Positions 1 through 10,322 of a stretch of DNA of 64,000 bases are shown here, in pieces. The notes under the pieces were generated by a model that made no database searches, was not told where the DNA came from, and saw only the letters and a list, made by a program, of their open reading frames with translations. Positions within the stretch are counted from its first letter, which is position 1, and each line of letters starts with the position of its first letter. A program made the position numbers and the translations under genes. Source of the stretch: Trichomonas vaginalis G3 (taxonomy: Eukaryota; Parabasalia; Trichomonadida; Trichomonadidae); assembly GCF_026262505.1 (NCBI RefSeq), contig NC_067208.1, forward strand, positions 13,153,962 to 13,217,961. Direction: 5' to 3'.

Positions 1-4
1 TTGG

Positions 5-391
5 ATGTTCCAGCAAGCTCCACCCCAGCAATTCCAATCTCAATCTCAATCCAAGAGAGACCAAGAGTTCGAGGAAGGTCTGAACCGCTTACGCAAAGAG
101 TATGCTACTACCCCAATGGAAGAAGACAGGCTCTCACTCTCTTCCCTCAAATCGACCGATTCGACTCGTACCACAGATTCGGTTCGTGACCGTGAAGACT
201 ACCTCAAGCAGTCTGAGAGACTCTTCATCCTACAACCATTTACAGTTGGAGCTCTCAAGAACATGCGCAATTACGAAGGTCAGACACCAGCTGGAGACCG
301 CAAAACAGACATACTCACAAGAGCCGTCCAACTGGTCAAGACAAAGACTGAGATAGTCGACTTCATTCTTGCAGCTTGCCCATACAAGTAA
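5..391 (+). CDS. E2 hypothetical protein, Gln-rich N-terminus
   Basis: A 128-residue open frame that may start upstream of the window, because only four bases precede the first ATG. The N-terminus is Gln/Ser-rich (residues 2-16), the middle is Ser/Thr/Asp-rich, and the C-terminal half is ordered-looking (LFILQPFTVGALKNM, then a Leu/Ile/Val-rich helix). The LFILQPFTVGALK segment resembles the FYLRPYNVQSLAE segment in the E2 protein at 31281-32935, so the two may be related. No known family recognised. It converges on the next gene with a 29 bp gap. Confidence 0.55.
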   Translation: MFQQAPPQQFQSQSQSKRDQEFEEGLNRLRKEYATTPMEEDRLSLSSLKSTDSTRTTDSVRDREDYLKQSERLFILQPFTVGALKNMRNYEGQTPAGDRKTDILTRAVQLVKTKTEIVDFILAACPYK

Positions 392-420
392 AAAAAATAA
401 ACAATTACGAGTTAAACTTT

Positions 421-621
421 TTATTCTTTCTTTTCTGAGTTGTTTAGAGCTGGTTTCTCTTGTAGGAACCTTTCGTACTCTTCCATGGTCATGTAATTGC
501 GAATTTGGTACGCAATTCCAGGTTCGTTGTTTTTGAACCTTACGTATGTAACGCTTCCATCCTCCTCAGGGAAGTAAGCTGCTAACATCTGACCAAGTTT
601 TCTCGGTGACTCGGAGCTCAT
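421..621 (-). CDS. E2 small hypothetical protein (66 aa)
   Basis: Start chosen at MSSESPRK because the next gene starts the same way (MSEDSK) and both ATGs follow a similar T-rich stretch containing GTCATTTTT. The protein is mixed charged with an aromatic core and a lysine/glutamate tail (NSEKKE). No signal peptide, membrane segment or known motif is seen. It is tandem with the following minus-strand gene, with a 36 bp gap, suggesting co-expression. Function unknown. Confidence 0.5.
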   Translation of the reverse strand: MSSESPRKLGQMLAAYFPEEDGSVTYVRFKNNEPGIAYQIRNYMTMEEYERFLQEKPALNNSEKKE

Positions 622-657
622 TAAAAATGTCACTTTTTAAACGTTAAGTTTTTAGTC

Positions 658-846
658 TTATTTTACCCTTTGTTTGTCAAGGTAGTATTGGAGCGCAATT
701 TCTCCAAATTCTCTGTGTCGGAGTTCTTCAGCATTTTCCAAGGTGTACCTGGAGAACTCAAAGAAGTTGTCAAGAAGATACTGCCATGCTGCTCTTCTGA
801 GTTCGTCGGTATTTTGGAAGTGTTGCACCTTCGAGTCTTCGGACAT
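658..846 (-). CDS. E2 small hypothetical protein (62 aa)
   Basis: A helical, charged protein (Glu/Arg/Leu-rich, e.g. LENAEELRHREFGEIALQYY). The start at MSEDSKVQHF is preferred over an upstream in-frame Met because the same upstream pattern precedes the neighbouring gene. It lies just inside the E2 tandem repeat into which MAV1 inserted. Function unknown; size and charge fit a small regulatory or core protein but nothing specific supports that. Confidence 0.5.
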   Translation of the reverse strand: MSEDSKVQHFQNTDELRRAAWQYLLDNFFEFSRYTLENAEELRHREFGEIALQYYLDKQRVK

Positions 847-884
847 GAAAAAAAATGACACTTTTTCATTTTATAACTGTTATT

Positions 885-950
885 TTTGACGAAGTGCAAA
901 TCTTCACTTCGTGTCATAATGTAAAAATAACGCTATTTTTTTATAAAATT
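885..950. repeat. E2 64 bp palindromic repeat unit, left copy
   Basis: The unit begins TTTGACGAAGTGCAAATC and contains the dyad CGAAGTG...CACTTCG, then an AT-rich tail. One copy lies left of MAV1 and at least one and a half lie right of it at 24171-24282, so MAV1 landed inside a tandem array. Confidence 0.85.
946..950. repeat. Target-site duplication AAATT, left of MAV1
   Basis: AAATT directly precedes AGTTAGTATAC and recurs at 24168-24172 directly after the inverted end. Five to six bp duplications are typical of Maverick/Polinton insertion. Confidence 0.85.
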
Positions 951-1483
951 AGTTAGTATACATATCTCGTGTACTGAGGCACTGCGTTCCTCCGTACACA
1001 ATACTTGTGAATTTGACACTTTACAAAACCGTTAACGTATATTTTACAACACAAACGACAACACTAACTTAACCTTAAATATTTATAAAGCCGCCAACCA
1101 CTTCACCTTACTACTGTAAAAATAAACGTTCTCACTTACAAAAGTATTGCAACTCTTCCCATTGCTGTGCTTCACACAATAGTTCATATTCTTCAGTATC
1201 GCTTGCTGTCGCTCCAATCGTCAGAGTCAAAATCACTGTCAAAATAAATGTTAGTAAGTTTTTTGACAAAGCTAATGAAACACGTTTACCGTTTGTATCG
1301 TATGCTTGTATAAACTTTCCATTCTTCATTCCTTCATAAACGCTCAAACTAACTTTACCCTTTCTCCCTCGTATCTGATAGAATGTATTTTCACGAGGAA
1401 CGAAGAACAAATTCTTGAACTCATGACCGTTGTAGTTTGTTATCTCAATAGTTTTCGTCATTACATCCAAATAAAAATTTTCA
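951..1483 (+). repeat. MAV1 left terminal inverted repeat
   Basis: About 533 bp, the reverse complement of 23637-24167. The outer ~180 bp is non-coding and holds a hairpin (stem GTGTAC/GTACAC around the loop segment GGCACTGCG). The inner part contains the terminal-repeat gene, so each element carries that gene at both ends. The outer region is identical to the right copy as far as can be read. Confidence 0.9.
1132..1470 (-). pseudogene. MAV1 terminal-repeat gene, left copy
   Basis: Left copy of the gene carried inside the terminal repeat; partner of 23660-23986. The family has a globular N-terminal ~75 residues (FFVPRENTFYQI, then a basic segment and a strand-rich stretch) and an acidic tail ending in EELQYFCK. 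The same domain forms the C-terminus of the MAV1 HNH endonuclease and the MAV2 left-end paralogue. Position within the repeat suggests a role tied to the element ends, but function is unknown. This copy appears slightly degraded relative to the right one. Confidence 0.6.
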
Positions 1484-1508
1484 ATAAAAATAAAACTAAT
1501 GAAATATT

Positions 1509-1751
1509 TTATTCCTCACTGTCGTCTGCTTTCTCCAACTCTTCTAACTTCTTCCTAAGTTCAGCAATGTTGTCCTCATGAAGTTTAATCTTCCTTAATA
1601 TACCTTCTCTATCTAATGGTTGCTTTATCTTTCTAAACTGAACTCTACCATCCTTCATAGTATGAACGTAAAAACCTTCTGGAACCGCTCCTGATTTAAT
1701 GTATTCTACCAAAAATTTTTGTTTCATTGCTTCAGTGACTTTAGTCGTCAT
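1509..1751 (-). CDS. MAV1 small coiled-coil protein (80 aa)
   Basis: Starts MTTKVTEAMKQK. It has a short ordered N-terminus (GFYVHTMKDGRVQFRKIKQP) followed by a heptad-like Leu/Ile/Glu/Lys helix (residues ~48-75) and an acidic end. The MAV2 homologue is 40123-40359. It sits between the terminal-repeat gene and the proline-rich membrane protein in both elements. The GFYVHTMKDGRVQFRK strand pair resembles the FYYVSQSKDGKIYVRK stretch of the basic protein at 42474-42904, so the two may share a small fold. Function unknown. Confidence 0.75.
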   Translation of the reverse strand: MTTKVTEAMKQKFLVEYIKSGAVPEGFYVHTMKDGRVQFRKIKQPLDREGILRKIKLHEDNIAELRKKLEELEKADDSEE

Positions 1752-1799
1752 TTTACTCTAAATAAAATGTTCAAATAAAATAAAAATAACGTTATTTTT

Positions 1800-2245
1800 T
1801 CAGTAAGGAAACGCAGGAGTTTTACGATTTATTTGAGGAGTAGGTTCTGGTTTAAATGTTGGAGTTGACTTTTGAACAGGAGTTTGTACTTCCATAGGTT
1901 CAGGAGTCATTGAAGGTGTTGTTGTGAAGGCGTTGGTTTTGGCGATGGTGTCGGAGTTTGTTCAAATTCAGCTACTTCAGTATTATTTATAACATTTGCT
2001 TTATTTCTTTTCAACATCATAAACTGCTCCTGCTGTAGCTAGCAAACTAGTGGGAGACCATATTTTATATAAGGACTTGACCAAATGCTATTTTTGACAG
2101 GAGCTGGTGGAACACCTAACCTTGGTGAGACTGCTCTTTGCCATTGTGCAGCTCGTAAGAAATATTCAATAGGTGCTCCATAATCGTTTGGTAAAGTTTG
2201 TTTCACAGATGGTGAAGGTTCACGAGAGCTTGATGAAGAACTCAT
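1800..2245 (-). pseudogene. MAV1 proline-rich membrane-anchored protein
   Basis: Broken copy of the gene that looks whole in MAV2 at 40409-40849. The family has a Ser-rich start, one membrane segment and a Pro/Thr/Lys-rich tail. It lies directly downstream of the major capsid gene on the same strand. Confidence 0.7.
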
Positions 2246-2275
2246 TTATAAGCTTTAAAAATAAATGTTCATCCT

Positions 2276-3850
2276 TTATTCCTCACTGTCGTCCGCTGCT
2301 AAGTTATAGTCGTCAAGTCTTATTATTGGTATGCCTGACTGTCTTACTTGTATTGCAAAGCAACAATCCCTCATAAATCCAATAAGTGGCTTTGGTACGT
2401 TTTCTGTTGCTAGTTCAATAGGTCCTTTAACAGACAATTTGTATGTTATTGGAGCAGTAGATGTTTGACCTTGCTGGAAGCAAAAGTCCACTTCTGTTGG
2501 AAAACCACATAAGAAATGTGTGTTGTCATAGCTATCCCATTTATGTTCCACACTACCATCATCCACCAATGACCTCATAACATCTTCATTAAATCCTATC
2601 ATATCATTGTTTGTATTGCAAGCGTTTCGCAACCATTTCATAAAATACAGGTCCATATGATTTTTCAGGTTCTGCAGGCATATTTCCATAAGCTCCCATG
2701 GAAAGCTGAAGATATTTAAACTTAGGGTTCTCAAAATTAACATAATAGTTGTCTTTCTTTCTAAATAGTGCCCAAATACTTTTAACATTAATAGGCGTAT
2801 AAGCTGCTGTAAATGTTGCACTTGAACTATCTGTATTCTTTGAGAATGAACCGTCCATAGGAATCCAATCCATAACTTTAACAGGAAAACATAAAGCCCT
2901 CGTTTGTATAATGTTCTACAAGTTCTGTATAAATGTTAGGTCTAAAGAGAATGACTTTGGATGAATGAAACATTCATTAAAATCCATCTTTGTTCGAAAT
3001 AGTTGCTGGTTTACAGTTGTAATAGTAACTGTTCCACTAGCTTCTACTGCCTTCGTTATCATAGTGAATGGTTCATTCCATGGAACAAATTTATTTGTCG
3101 GTGGATTTGAATCTGAAGCAAATGCAACTTTAAGAGTTGGATTGAAAGCAATGATATCATTTACAGATATAGATGTGCATTGTAAGGCGTCGCTACTGAA
3201 CTTTACTTTAAGCTGAATATTTTCCTGCAAAAGCTGGAATAAATCGAATAGCTTCTAATGGAAGGAATCTTCTAACAGAATTCTTAAACGAAGCTTAAAA
3301 TCAAATGATTTTCCTGCTGTAATTGGACCACTAACAATTTGTCCTGTTTCTGCATGTTCCCGAATGACTCCATACATCTTCATGTCGAGTCTTTGAGAAA
3401 CATCTACTTTCTTATATTTGTTCGGTAGTTTGTGAGTTTGAAGTTATATATGCTTCTTCTCTTGCGTTGTCTGCAGAATATACGATACGCCATTTGCAAG
3501 ATTTGATATCCAGCAACTGCATAGAAAGCGTCATCGAAACCAATCCAAAATCCTGGTGGGTTTGTTTTATTGGAACCTGAACCAATTTCTTTATCTGCAA
3601 TAAATTGACCTTCCATTTTATACGTAATGAATGTATTGTAAAGGTCCAACATATTTTCACCAGGAGGTGAGAGATTGAATGTTACCCATGTGTTATCTTT
3701 AGCAGTTCCAGGTTGTGATGGAATCTTTGCGTCAGAATATTTTCTATTAGTGTCACCAATTTGAACTGCATTGTCTATGATATCGAAATATGAGCGAATC
3801 TGATGAATATGCTCTGCTGGAGTAAATTCGTTTAACTGTTCGTTCTGCAT
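2276..3850 (-). pseudogene. MAV1 major capsid protein (double jelly-roll type)
   Basis: Broken copy, matched along its length by MAV2 40878-42447. Telling segments are the RIPVRRFLPLEAIRFIPAFA type stretch near the middle, which parallels RVPLSSFLIFRFLRYLPNWA in the E2 capsid gene, and the conserved N-terminal region with an FNLSPPGENMLDLYNT strand. Size (~520 codons), order and similarity fit the Polinton major capsid family; the fold itself is inferred. Confidence 0.75.
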
Positions 3851-3877
3851 GTATTTACTTCAGATAAAAATATCTAT

Positions 3878-4312
3878 TTACTTCATTATTCTCACTCTTC
3901 TTCTTGGTATTCGTGGTGGAAGTTGTTTCTTGACATTTTCAATGAACTGTACATTCTTTTTGTCTCAACTTCTTTCACTGGCGGGTCAGGGTTCTTTGAC
4001 TCGGTTTGTTTTTCAATGAAATTCACGAACTTTGCAATAAGCTCTTGGTTCGTTATTGAAAGTACATCTGGCTTCTTTTTCTTCTTGTTCTATTGACTTT
4101 TCAGTTTGAAACAGAAGGTTTTATATGGGCTTCGTGGACTTCACCCTTGCCATGCACCTTAATGTTGTCGCTCTCTGCATTCGCTAATGGAACCTTTCTT
4201 TTCTTACGTATATTTTACCATCTTTACTCTGACTTACGTAATAGAAAGGATGTTGTATTCCTCTTGCGTCATTTAATATAATAGACTCTCGCTCTGATTT
4301 TGACAAGCTCAT
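3878..4312 (-). pseudogene. MAV1 small basic-tailed protein
   Basis: Broken copy of a ~140-codon gene also present in MAV2 (42474-42904). It starts MSLSKSERESIILNDARG, has a strand-rich FYYVSQSKDGKIYVRK stretch, and ends in an Arg-rich tail (PPRIPRRRVRIMK) that could bind nucleic acid or the capsid. It is divergent from the next gene. Function unknown. Confidence 0.6.
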
Positions 4313-4357
4313 TTTACATCGGTTAAAGTTTTAATTTTGTTTTTTATCTGCAGTCAA

Positions 4358-4611
4358 ATGACTCAGACAAGCCCTACGGACAAGACCCAAGGGGTCATAG
4401 ATGTTGAAGCATTGAAGAAAGAAATTCGCGAGCAAATTTTATCCGAACTGAAGGAACAAAAACAAGAACAAAAGCCAGAGAGACCAAAGAGAAAACTTAG
4501 TGAAAAACAACTGCTGCATTAGCTGCTGGAAGACAGAAGAACCCACGTTTGCTGGCGAAAAAAGCTAGAGAAGAAGCAAAAGCTAAAGAAGCTGAAGCAA
4601 AGAAAGAGTAA
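4358..4611 (+). pseudogene. MAV1 Lys/Glu-rich small protein
   Basis: Broken copy of the 90-residue gene that looks whole in MAV2 at 42952-43224. A highly charged single helix (DVEALKKEIREQILSELKEQ, then Lys/Pro and Lys/Ala-rich). It lies 24 bp before the capsid-like gene and is probably co-transcribed. Confidence 0.65.
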
Positions 4612-4635
4612 ATGGTTTATTTTTATCCGAATTAA

Positions 4636-5486
4636 ATGTATAGACAAATACCTTTATCTGTTGCGTTCAGTAGTGAAAACCCTGACGTCAAAATAAAGGG
4701 GAACAGAGTAACGTTTAAGTTTCCAACAGACTGGATTGTGAACATAAATGAAGAGAAGTACATTGGCATAACATCTATGTATATAACACGTGCTTTCAGA
4801 AAGGTTGACTTTATACTTCAAGTCGAGATAGAAAATGACGAACAGTCTTTAAGCGCCCAAAACATTCACATATACAAATACTTTAAAGACGATACAACAT
4901 TGTTGCAATGTATGATTTCATTTAATGAGATGTTCGAGAAAAAGTTCAACATTGAAGTACAAACTTTACAGCCTTTACGTGAGTTTCTTGCACAACTGAA
5001 GGAAGAAGGTAGTCAGCCACAACTTATAGACTTTCATTATGAATTTAATGAAAATGAAGATGGAACTCATGACTGTCATTTTGTATTCTCACCATTCAAT
5101 GAAGTAGCTAAAGAAAAAAAATCCATTACGTATAAGATTTCAAATCTCTGAACCAATGATGACTTCAAGAATGTTTTCAATTATGATGCAATGCTTCCGA
5201 GGAAAAATGAATTTTCAAAGATTGTAACACCTGGCATTTGGGATAGAAAGCAAGCTATATTATATTCAAACTTAAGTAAGGGAGTTGAAAATGAGTTCAT
5301 TGGTCATACAAGAACTTCACCACTTCCTAACCCTAAATACTATAAATTAACTGGCTTCAATCGTGAGTTTTGGATAGACATGTTCTCCACTCATGACCAT
5401 AATGCCCAGTGTTCTTACCTCCAGACCATAAGGACTGTCTCTACATTGAAGCACAACTCTTAAACTCTACCATCGCAGTATTGTAA
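4636..5486 (+). pseudogene. MAV1 second capsid-like structural protein
   Basis: Broken copy of a ~280-codon gene also in MAV2 (43249-44105). The N-terminal half is strand-rich (VKIKGNRVTFKFPTDWIVNI, then YIGITSMYITRAF), consistent with a beta-sandwich virion protein. Placed beside the major capsid gene but on the opposite strand. The exact role (minor capsid, cement or vertex) cannot be told from sequence. Confidence 0.6.
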
Positions 5487-5536
5487 AATCTACGCTAGTT
5501 TTATTTTTTCTGAAAATTTTTATTTGAGTGAAAGGC

Positions 5537-6103
5537 ATGGAAGGTGAAGGACATTGGCAAACACTCGAACATGACAATGACTATGAAATCTTTTCAGAGT
5601 ACCCTTATCCAATTAGACGTATAAGCAATAAAAGAGTTGTTAGTGAGTTTGACCAAGGAGATGGTTATATTTGTGTAAATTTAAACAAACACAAGCTGAT
5701 GAAACATAGAATAGTTGCAGAAACTTTCATTCCGAACCCTGAAGGACTTCGTGAAGTAGACCATATAAACAGAGACAGAGGAGACTTTCATATCTCGAAC
5801 TTAAGATGGACGACAAGAAGAGAAAACATGAGAAATATTTCTGGTTCAAATGGCTATTGGTTTGACATTGTTGACTCTCTTCCTGAAGACGCTGTTGAAA
5901 TTATACAATACTCATATCACACGTTAGAGAACTACTACTATGTCCCAAGTGAAGATGCCTTTTACTATTTCATGGGAACTCAATACAGACGAATGAATGT
6001 CTTAAGACAGTATAACAAAGATTATATAAACATTACAGATGTAGAAGGAAGAAGAACAAAGCTGTCTATTGCAAAGTTTAAGAGAGACAATGATTATACA
6101 TAA
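5537..6103 (+). CDS. NUMOD4/HNH endonuclease with terminal-repeat-gene domain
   Basis: 188 residues. Residues ~5-35 (WQTLEHDNDYEIFSEYPYPIRRIS) match a NUMOD4 DNA-binding motif. Residues ~50-100 form an HNH_3 domain: MKHRIVAETFIPNP with His57, then EVDHINRDRGDFHISNLRW with Asp75-His76 and Asn88. Residues ~132-182 (YYYVPSEDAFYYF to KLSIAKFKR) resemble the terminal-repeat gene product. Upstream bases (TGAAAATTTTTATTTG) also match those before that gene. Such enzymes are homing-type nickases or nucleases. MAV2 lacks the gene at the equivalent site (44105-44186), so it is a mobile accessory. The start at 5537 is the first ATG. Looks whole. Confidence 0.85.
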   Translation: MEGEGHWQTLEHDNDYEIFSEYPYPIRRISNKRVVSEFDQGDGYICVNLNKHKLMKHRIVAETFIPNPEGLREVDHINRDRGDFHISNLRWTTRRENMRNISGSNGYWFDIVDSLPEDAVEIIQYSYHTLENYYYVPSEDAFYYFMGTQYRRMNVLRQYNKDYINITDVEGRRTKLSIAKFKRDNDYT

Positions 6104-6117
6104 ATGACAAAAATATA

Positions 6118-6175
6118 TGACCTCATTATTTTTATCACGAATGACCTCATTCATGACCTCATTCATGACCTCAGA
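6118..6175. repeat. ATGACCTCATT direct repeats
   Basis: Four copies of ATGACCTCA(TT) in 58 bp between the HNH gene and the 3' end of polB. MAV2 has two at 44155-44190. They lie where the MAV1 and MAV2 sequences rejoin after the HNH insertion. Confidence 0.7.
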
Positions 6176-9100
6176 ACTTAAGCTTTCTTATGAATGAAGT
6201 CTTAGTCTGAATAGAAAAGTTAAACTTTTCAGCAAAGCAAGGACTAGAAGACTTACATAAGTCGAATGCAATCTCTTGACCGTCATAAAGTGCTTTATAT
6301 AACTGCATAACACTGAACTCAGAGTCTTTGTCAAATTTTCCTTGCGGAACCATTAAACCTTTATCTTCATCATAGAAACACTGAACAGAGTCAGGAAACA
6401 TTTCATTAGCGGTTAAAGCAATAACATCTTGCTTCACGCCTTTCATTCTGCAGTGAAATGCAACTTCATTTAAATCGTTAGTGAGTAAGTCTATGTAGGT
6501 CTTCTTTCCACAAAATATTGACTTGTATGCTAAACTTTGTTTTCCAGGTGTTATTTCTGCGAAGTCACTATGAAACTGACCAAGGTTTTTACCAATGAGA
6601 ACTCTTCCATAACGTTTCTCAAACTCTTCAGCTAAACGAGGGATATCTTCATTGTAGAGATGCATACTGTCCGTATCGCTATAAAAGATGTCCATTCCTA
6701 AGTCCTCAGCAGTACAGAATACTTCACACATTATTCTCTTCGACATAGACAGAATGTTAACACCAAGTGGACAGAAGTTAAAGTGTCTGCAAATGCTTTT
6801 CGTTAGCTTGAAAATAGTTTTATCTGAACCATCCAAACCTTCGAACTTCACTATATGGTTGTAGTTTCTGATGGCATATCTTATAGCATCTTTGTCATTT
6901 ACTATGGTTATTTTGACTCAATAGGAGATAGAATAGTTTTGCCATAAATGCTGTTCAGAATGAGTTTTATAATTTCTTGTAAGGGTTTCCTTCTTTCTTA
7001 TACTTTAACCTTAACTCAAACAACTTCTTTACTTCATCTCTTATTCTCATATCTCTGTTTCCATCGTAATAGTATCCTTGCAACACTTCACATTTGACAC
7101 ATTGATATTTTATGAGGTCTTGTAATGTTATATGGTCAACATACATTAAACAGCAAGTGTTTGAACTTCTGGGAACGTTAAGTTCTGGATTTAGTTCAGG
7201 GTCACAAACTATTAAAGGAAAGTGTCTATGTATTCCAATCTCTGTTATCTTAATGAGAACAAAGAAGCCAGACATAAACTTTTCACCAATGGGTTCCTTT
7301 TGGTCGTCATCGAATAAATGTCTCATGAGATACTCTGTGCTTAGCATCTCATCCTTCATAACCTTTGGAATTCCTTCTAAAGTATAAAGTCTTGCTATAG
7401 CTGATGGATATAATGAAACAGCGTCGAAGTCAGCAATGGTTTTCTTTTTGCTCTTTTGTTTCATGTTATCTGACAACATACATCTTCCACCTTGAATGCA
7501 TCTCGAAATAAATTCTCTTGGTTTATTTGAGAGGTCATAAAGATTTCCATTCGGGAAGTACACTCTGTTCTCAAACAATTTGTTAGCAATAGAACAAATA
7601 CTAACGTAGTCATAAACGTTTAAATCAAACTCTTTCAATAAGTCATTGCGGAACTTTACAAAACCTTCTCTTAAAATTCTTACATCTTGTTTGCAGTAAA
7701 ACGTGCTATATTTTTCTAAGTCGAAGTGGTTTTCATCTATTCTGCAACCTTTGATGGAATCTATGTTCTTCATAAATGTATCTGCATCATGGATAAACTT
7801 ACACGCTTCAGAAATGACACCAGTTCTGTTGTCATTTGCTAACAAAACACTGCTGTAGTAGTTGTATGGAAATACTTCTTTCGGTCCTGTTTGTAAGTTA
7901 AACATAGCAGGAAATAGTTTAAGCTTCTTATTTATAACACTATAAGAGTCTTTTATAATAATTGCCCTTCCTTTATATAAACCAGTTATTTGCATTGTTC
8001 GTGAACCTTTAATGATGGGAGTTCCTTTCACTTCTGTCATGTGTCTTAAGATGAAGTTTATGTCATAACTGAGGTTGTGAAAATATATTAAACTCTTGTC
8101 AGGAAGTCTTTCCAAAAATTCTGTTGCACAGTTTTGACCCCAAATACTTTCACTAACTGAACCATCTTCACTGTCGTAACATATGTTAAAAGCTTTATGA
8201 AAGCCATCCGTACTACACTCAAAGTCAGCAAAGAAAACGTGCTCAGGTATGAATTTACATTTAGCTTTATTTACTTCTTTTGACTCTGCTTTCTTCTTCA
8301 GTTGTACACAATACTTTGGAGCATATGTCAAATCTTTAAATGGTGCAAGGTTCTGTTTATATAAGTCAGTAGTATATGTGAAAAGTTCTCCATAAGAAAT
8401 AGGTTCGAAATATTTGCACTCCCACAATGTTTTCATAACATCCCATAACGGTGTTGTTCTATCATAACGAACTACATATTTATCTTCTCTCTTTGTATAA
8501 ATCTTCATCTGTTTCTCAATGTTCATTCCACCACAAGCTTTGAGAATTTCTTTATAGTTTCGAATGAAGTATGTTGTCATTGGTAATCTTTCATTTAGCA
8601 TGTAGTGGTCTTCAACAAGAAGTAAGTCAATAGTTCTAACAGTTTCGCATTCTTTTGGTATATATCTCTTTATTTCATTATGTCTTGAGTCATTGAAATA
8701 ACCAATGGTAACATTAAATGATATACCTGTTGAATCGGAAATTTCTTGTACTTTACTTTGAGGAAAGTCTCTAACACGAATGACTTCTCTCATGTGGTCA
8801 ATAGTTTCTTCATTTACTCCAGCCTGAATGCAAGCATAAACGAAACAATTGTCCTCTGTCATAAGTGTTGCAGTTCTTTTGTTCAGTTCATTGAAGATTT
8901 GGTAGCGTTCAAGATTTATAGGTAATGTGCAAAGATACTTCCAGAACTGACCGCTTCTCTTCTTATAAAACTTCTTTTCACCATTATCTTTCCAAAAGCT
9001 TTCTATAAGTGCTGGGTTTCCTGTTTGCTTAAGAGCTTCCAAAATGGCTTTCTGGTCATTTGTCAGTGTGCTTTCATCTCTATATGGTCTCTTTTTTGGT

Positions 9101-9944
9101 TTGCCTTTCTTTACATCTGACATCGTTAAGCCTTCATATTCTGTTAAATCATACATCTTTATTTCAGTAAGATTCTTTATGTTTGTCAAGAAGAAGTCAT
9201 AGTGCATTTCAACAATACCTGCAGCATTTGCTTCTATCTCTGATATAAAGTTCTCCTTCAAGAGCTGATGTAGTAATGTTCCAATATTATTGAGGTTTAA
9301 CGTAGAACATTCATACTTTCCACCAAGTTTATAACATACCATCCATCTTTGTTGTGAGTTTATTTTAATTTTCTCTAAGAGTCTCATGAAAACCTTACCG
9401 AAATGTTTGTGTAAGTAGTCTCTGTTTGGTTCATCTAAAGCTTCGATGTTAAAGTCAATGAGTCTATTGCCTGACTTCACATTTCTCTTCCTATTCTCTT
9501 CATCTTTCTTTAACCATCTCTCACCTTCTTTGGTTTGTCGTCAATGGAACGAATGACATCGTTAGCTTTGCGAACTTGTTCTATAGCACTTTAAACATCT
9601 CTCTTCTCTGTTGTTTCAGGTGTATCTCTCTTTCGTGTTTCACCAACGTTTGCATTTGTTATGTCAAACATCTCTCTTCTTACTTCATGAGGTACTGAAC
9701 GTCTATGATATAAGTCAATAGCAATGTCATTTAAAGGAAATGCTATTGCATGGACTTCGTCCTCGCCGCGTTGCGGCTTTATGAACTCATGAATTCTATC
9801 ATAACTTATTGCACCATTATAGTCTTTAATGAAGTCAGCGAGTGCTTTTTTGTTTGTTGCGTAATGCTTTGCAACATCTATATTAGCTTCTGTAAGAAGT
9901 TGTTTTATTTCCGAGTGTTCTAACTTAGACAACTTCCGATACAT
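6171..9944 (-). pseudogene. polB: MAV1 protein-primed family B DNA polymerase with OTU-like region
   Basis: Spans ~1250 codons, typical of Polinton polymerases. Seen in order from the N-terminus: a leader with the repeat REMFDITNANVGETR, an OTU-like segment (DNCFVYA, later EDHYMLNE, resembling the OTU Cys and His motifs), an exonuclease domain (FADFECSTDG; YFHNLSYDINFI; YCKQDVRIL), polymerase motif A (DFDAVSLYPSA) and motif C (YSDTDS). The N-terminal region also carries a GC-rich palindromic insertion (9749-9777) read in frame. The copy is broken in a few places. It would replicate the element DNA by protein priming. Confidence 0.9.
9749..9777. repeat. GC-rich palindromic mini-element inside polB
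   Basis: Two adjacent hairpins, GGACTTCGTCC and GCCGCGTTGCGGC, preceded by CAT and followed by TTTATGAA. Translated in frame within the polB leader. The same element is at 47831-47859 and, inverted and partial, at 22886-22911; the MAV2 fibre insertion at 58087-58149 shares its flanking framework. Confidence 0.75.
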
Positions 9945-10042
9945 CTTTAGTAGGAAATAAAAAAATATTTTTTGAAAAAATTAGATTAGATTTTTTTTAA
10001 GTTATTTTCAAAATAATTTAATATTTTTATTTTAATAAACAC

Positions 10043-10306
10043 ATGCAAGATTGCAAGTTCTTTTCATACAATGCTCTCGCTACTGCCATCAAGAATGAGT
10101 TCAATAATGCTTCAAACGTTAATGTTATCTTTAACAAGAAGTTTGTGAAAGAATCTAAGTTTGGTCAGTATGTCAGACCATTAGCTATCGTCATTGACCG
10201 CAAACGTTATACTTCACAAGAGTTAGCAGTAGTTTTGAAACAAAAGGGTTTCTTCGTGAATGTCAAAGATACTCATTATACTGTTATAAAAGAACTCCAA
10301 CATTGA
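10043..10306 (+). CDS. MAV1 conserved small protein (87 aa)
   Basis: An alpha/beta protein beginning MQDCKFFSYNALATAIKNEF. Two amphipathic helices and basic strands (PLAIVIDRKRYTSQELAVVLKQ) could form a compact nucleic-acid-binding fold, but no family is recognised. It is divergent from polB across ~100 bp of AT-rich DNA that likely holds both promoters. The MAV2 homologue at 48550-48811 is broken. Followed after 16 bp by a small acidic gene. Possibly a replication accessory, by position only. Confidence 0.7.
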   Translation: MQDCKFFSYNALATAIKNEFNNASNVNVIFNKKFVKESKFGQYVRPLAIVIDRKRYTSQELAVVLKQKGFFVNVKDTHYTVIKELQH

Positions 10307-10322
10307 CTTCTTCAGTATTGCT

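Larger units (their letters stand above)
1..950. mobile_element. Left part of virus-like element E2
   Basis: This stretch holds three small genes unlike those of MAV1. It ends in a 64 bp repeat unit that resumes directly after MAV1 at 24168, so it is the left flank of the element interrupted by MAV1. The outer end of E2 lies beyond the window. Confidence 0.7.
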
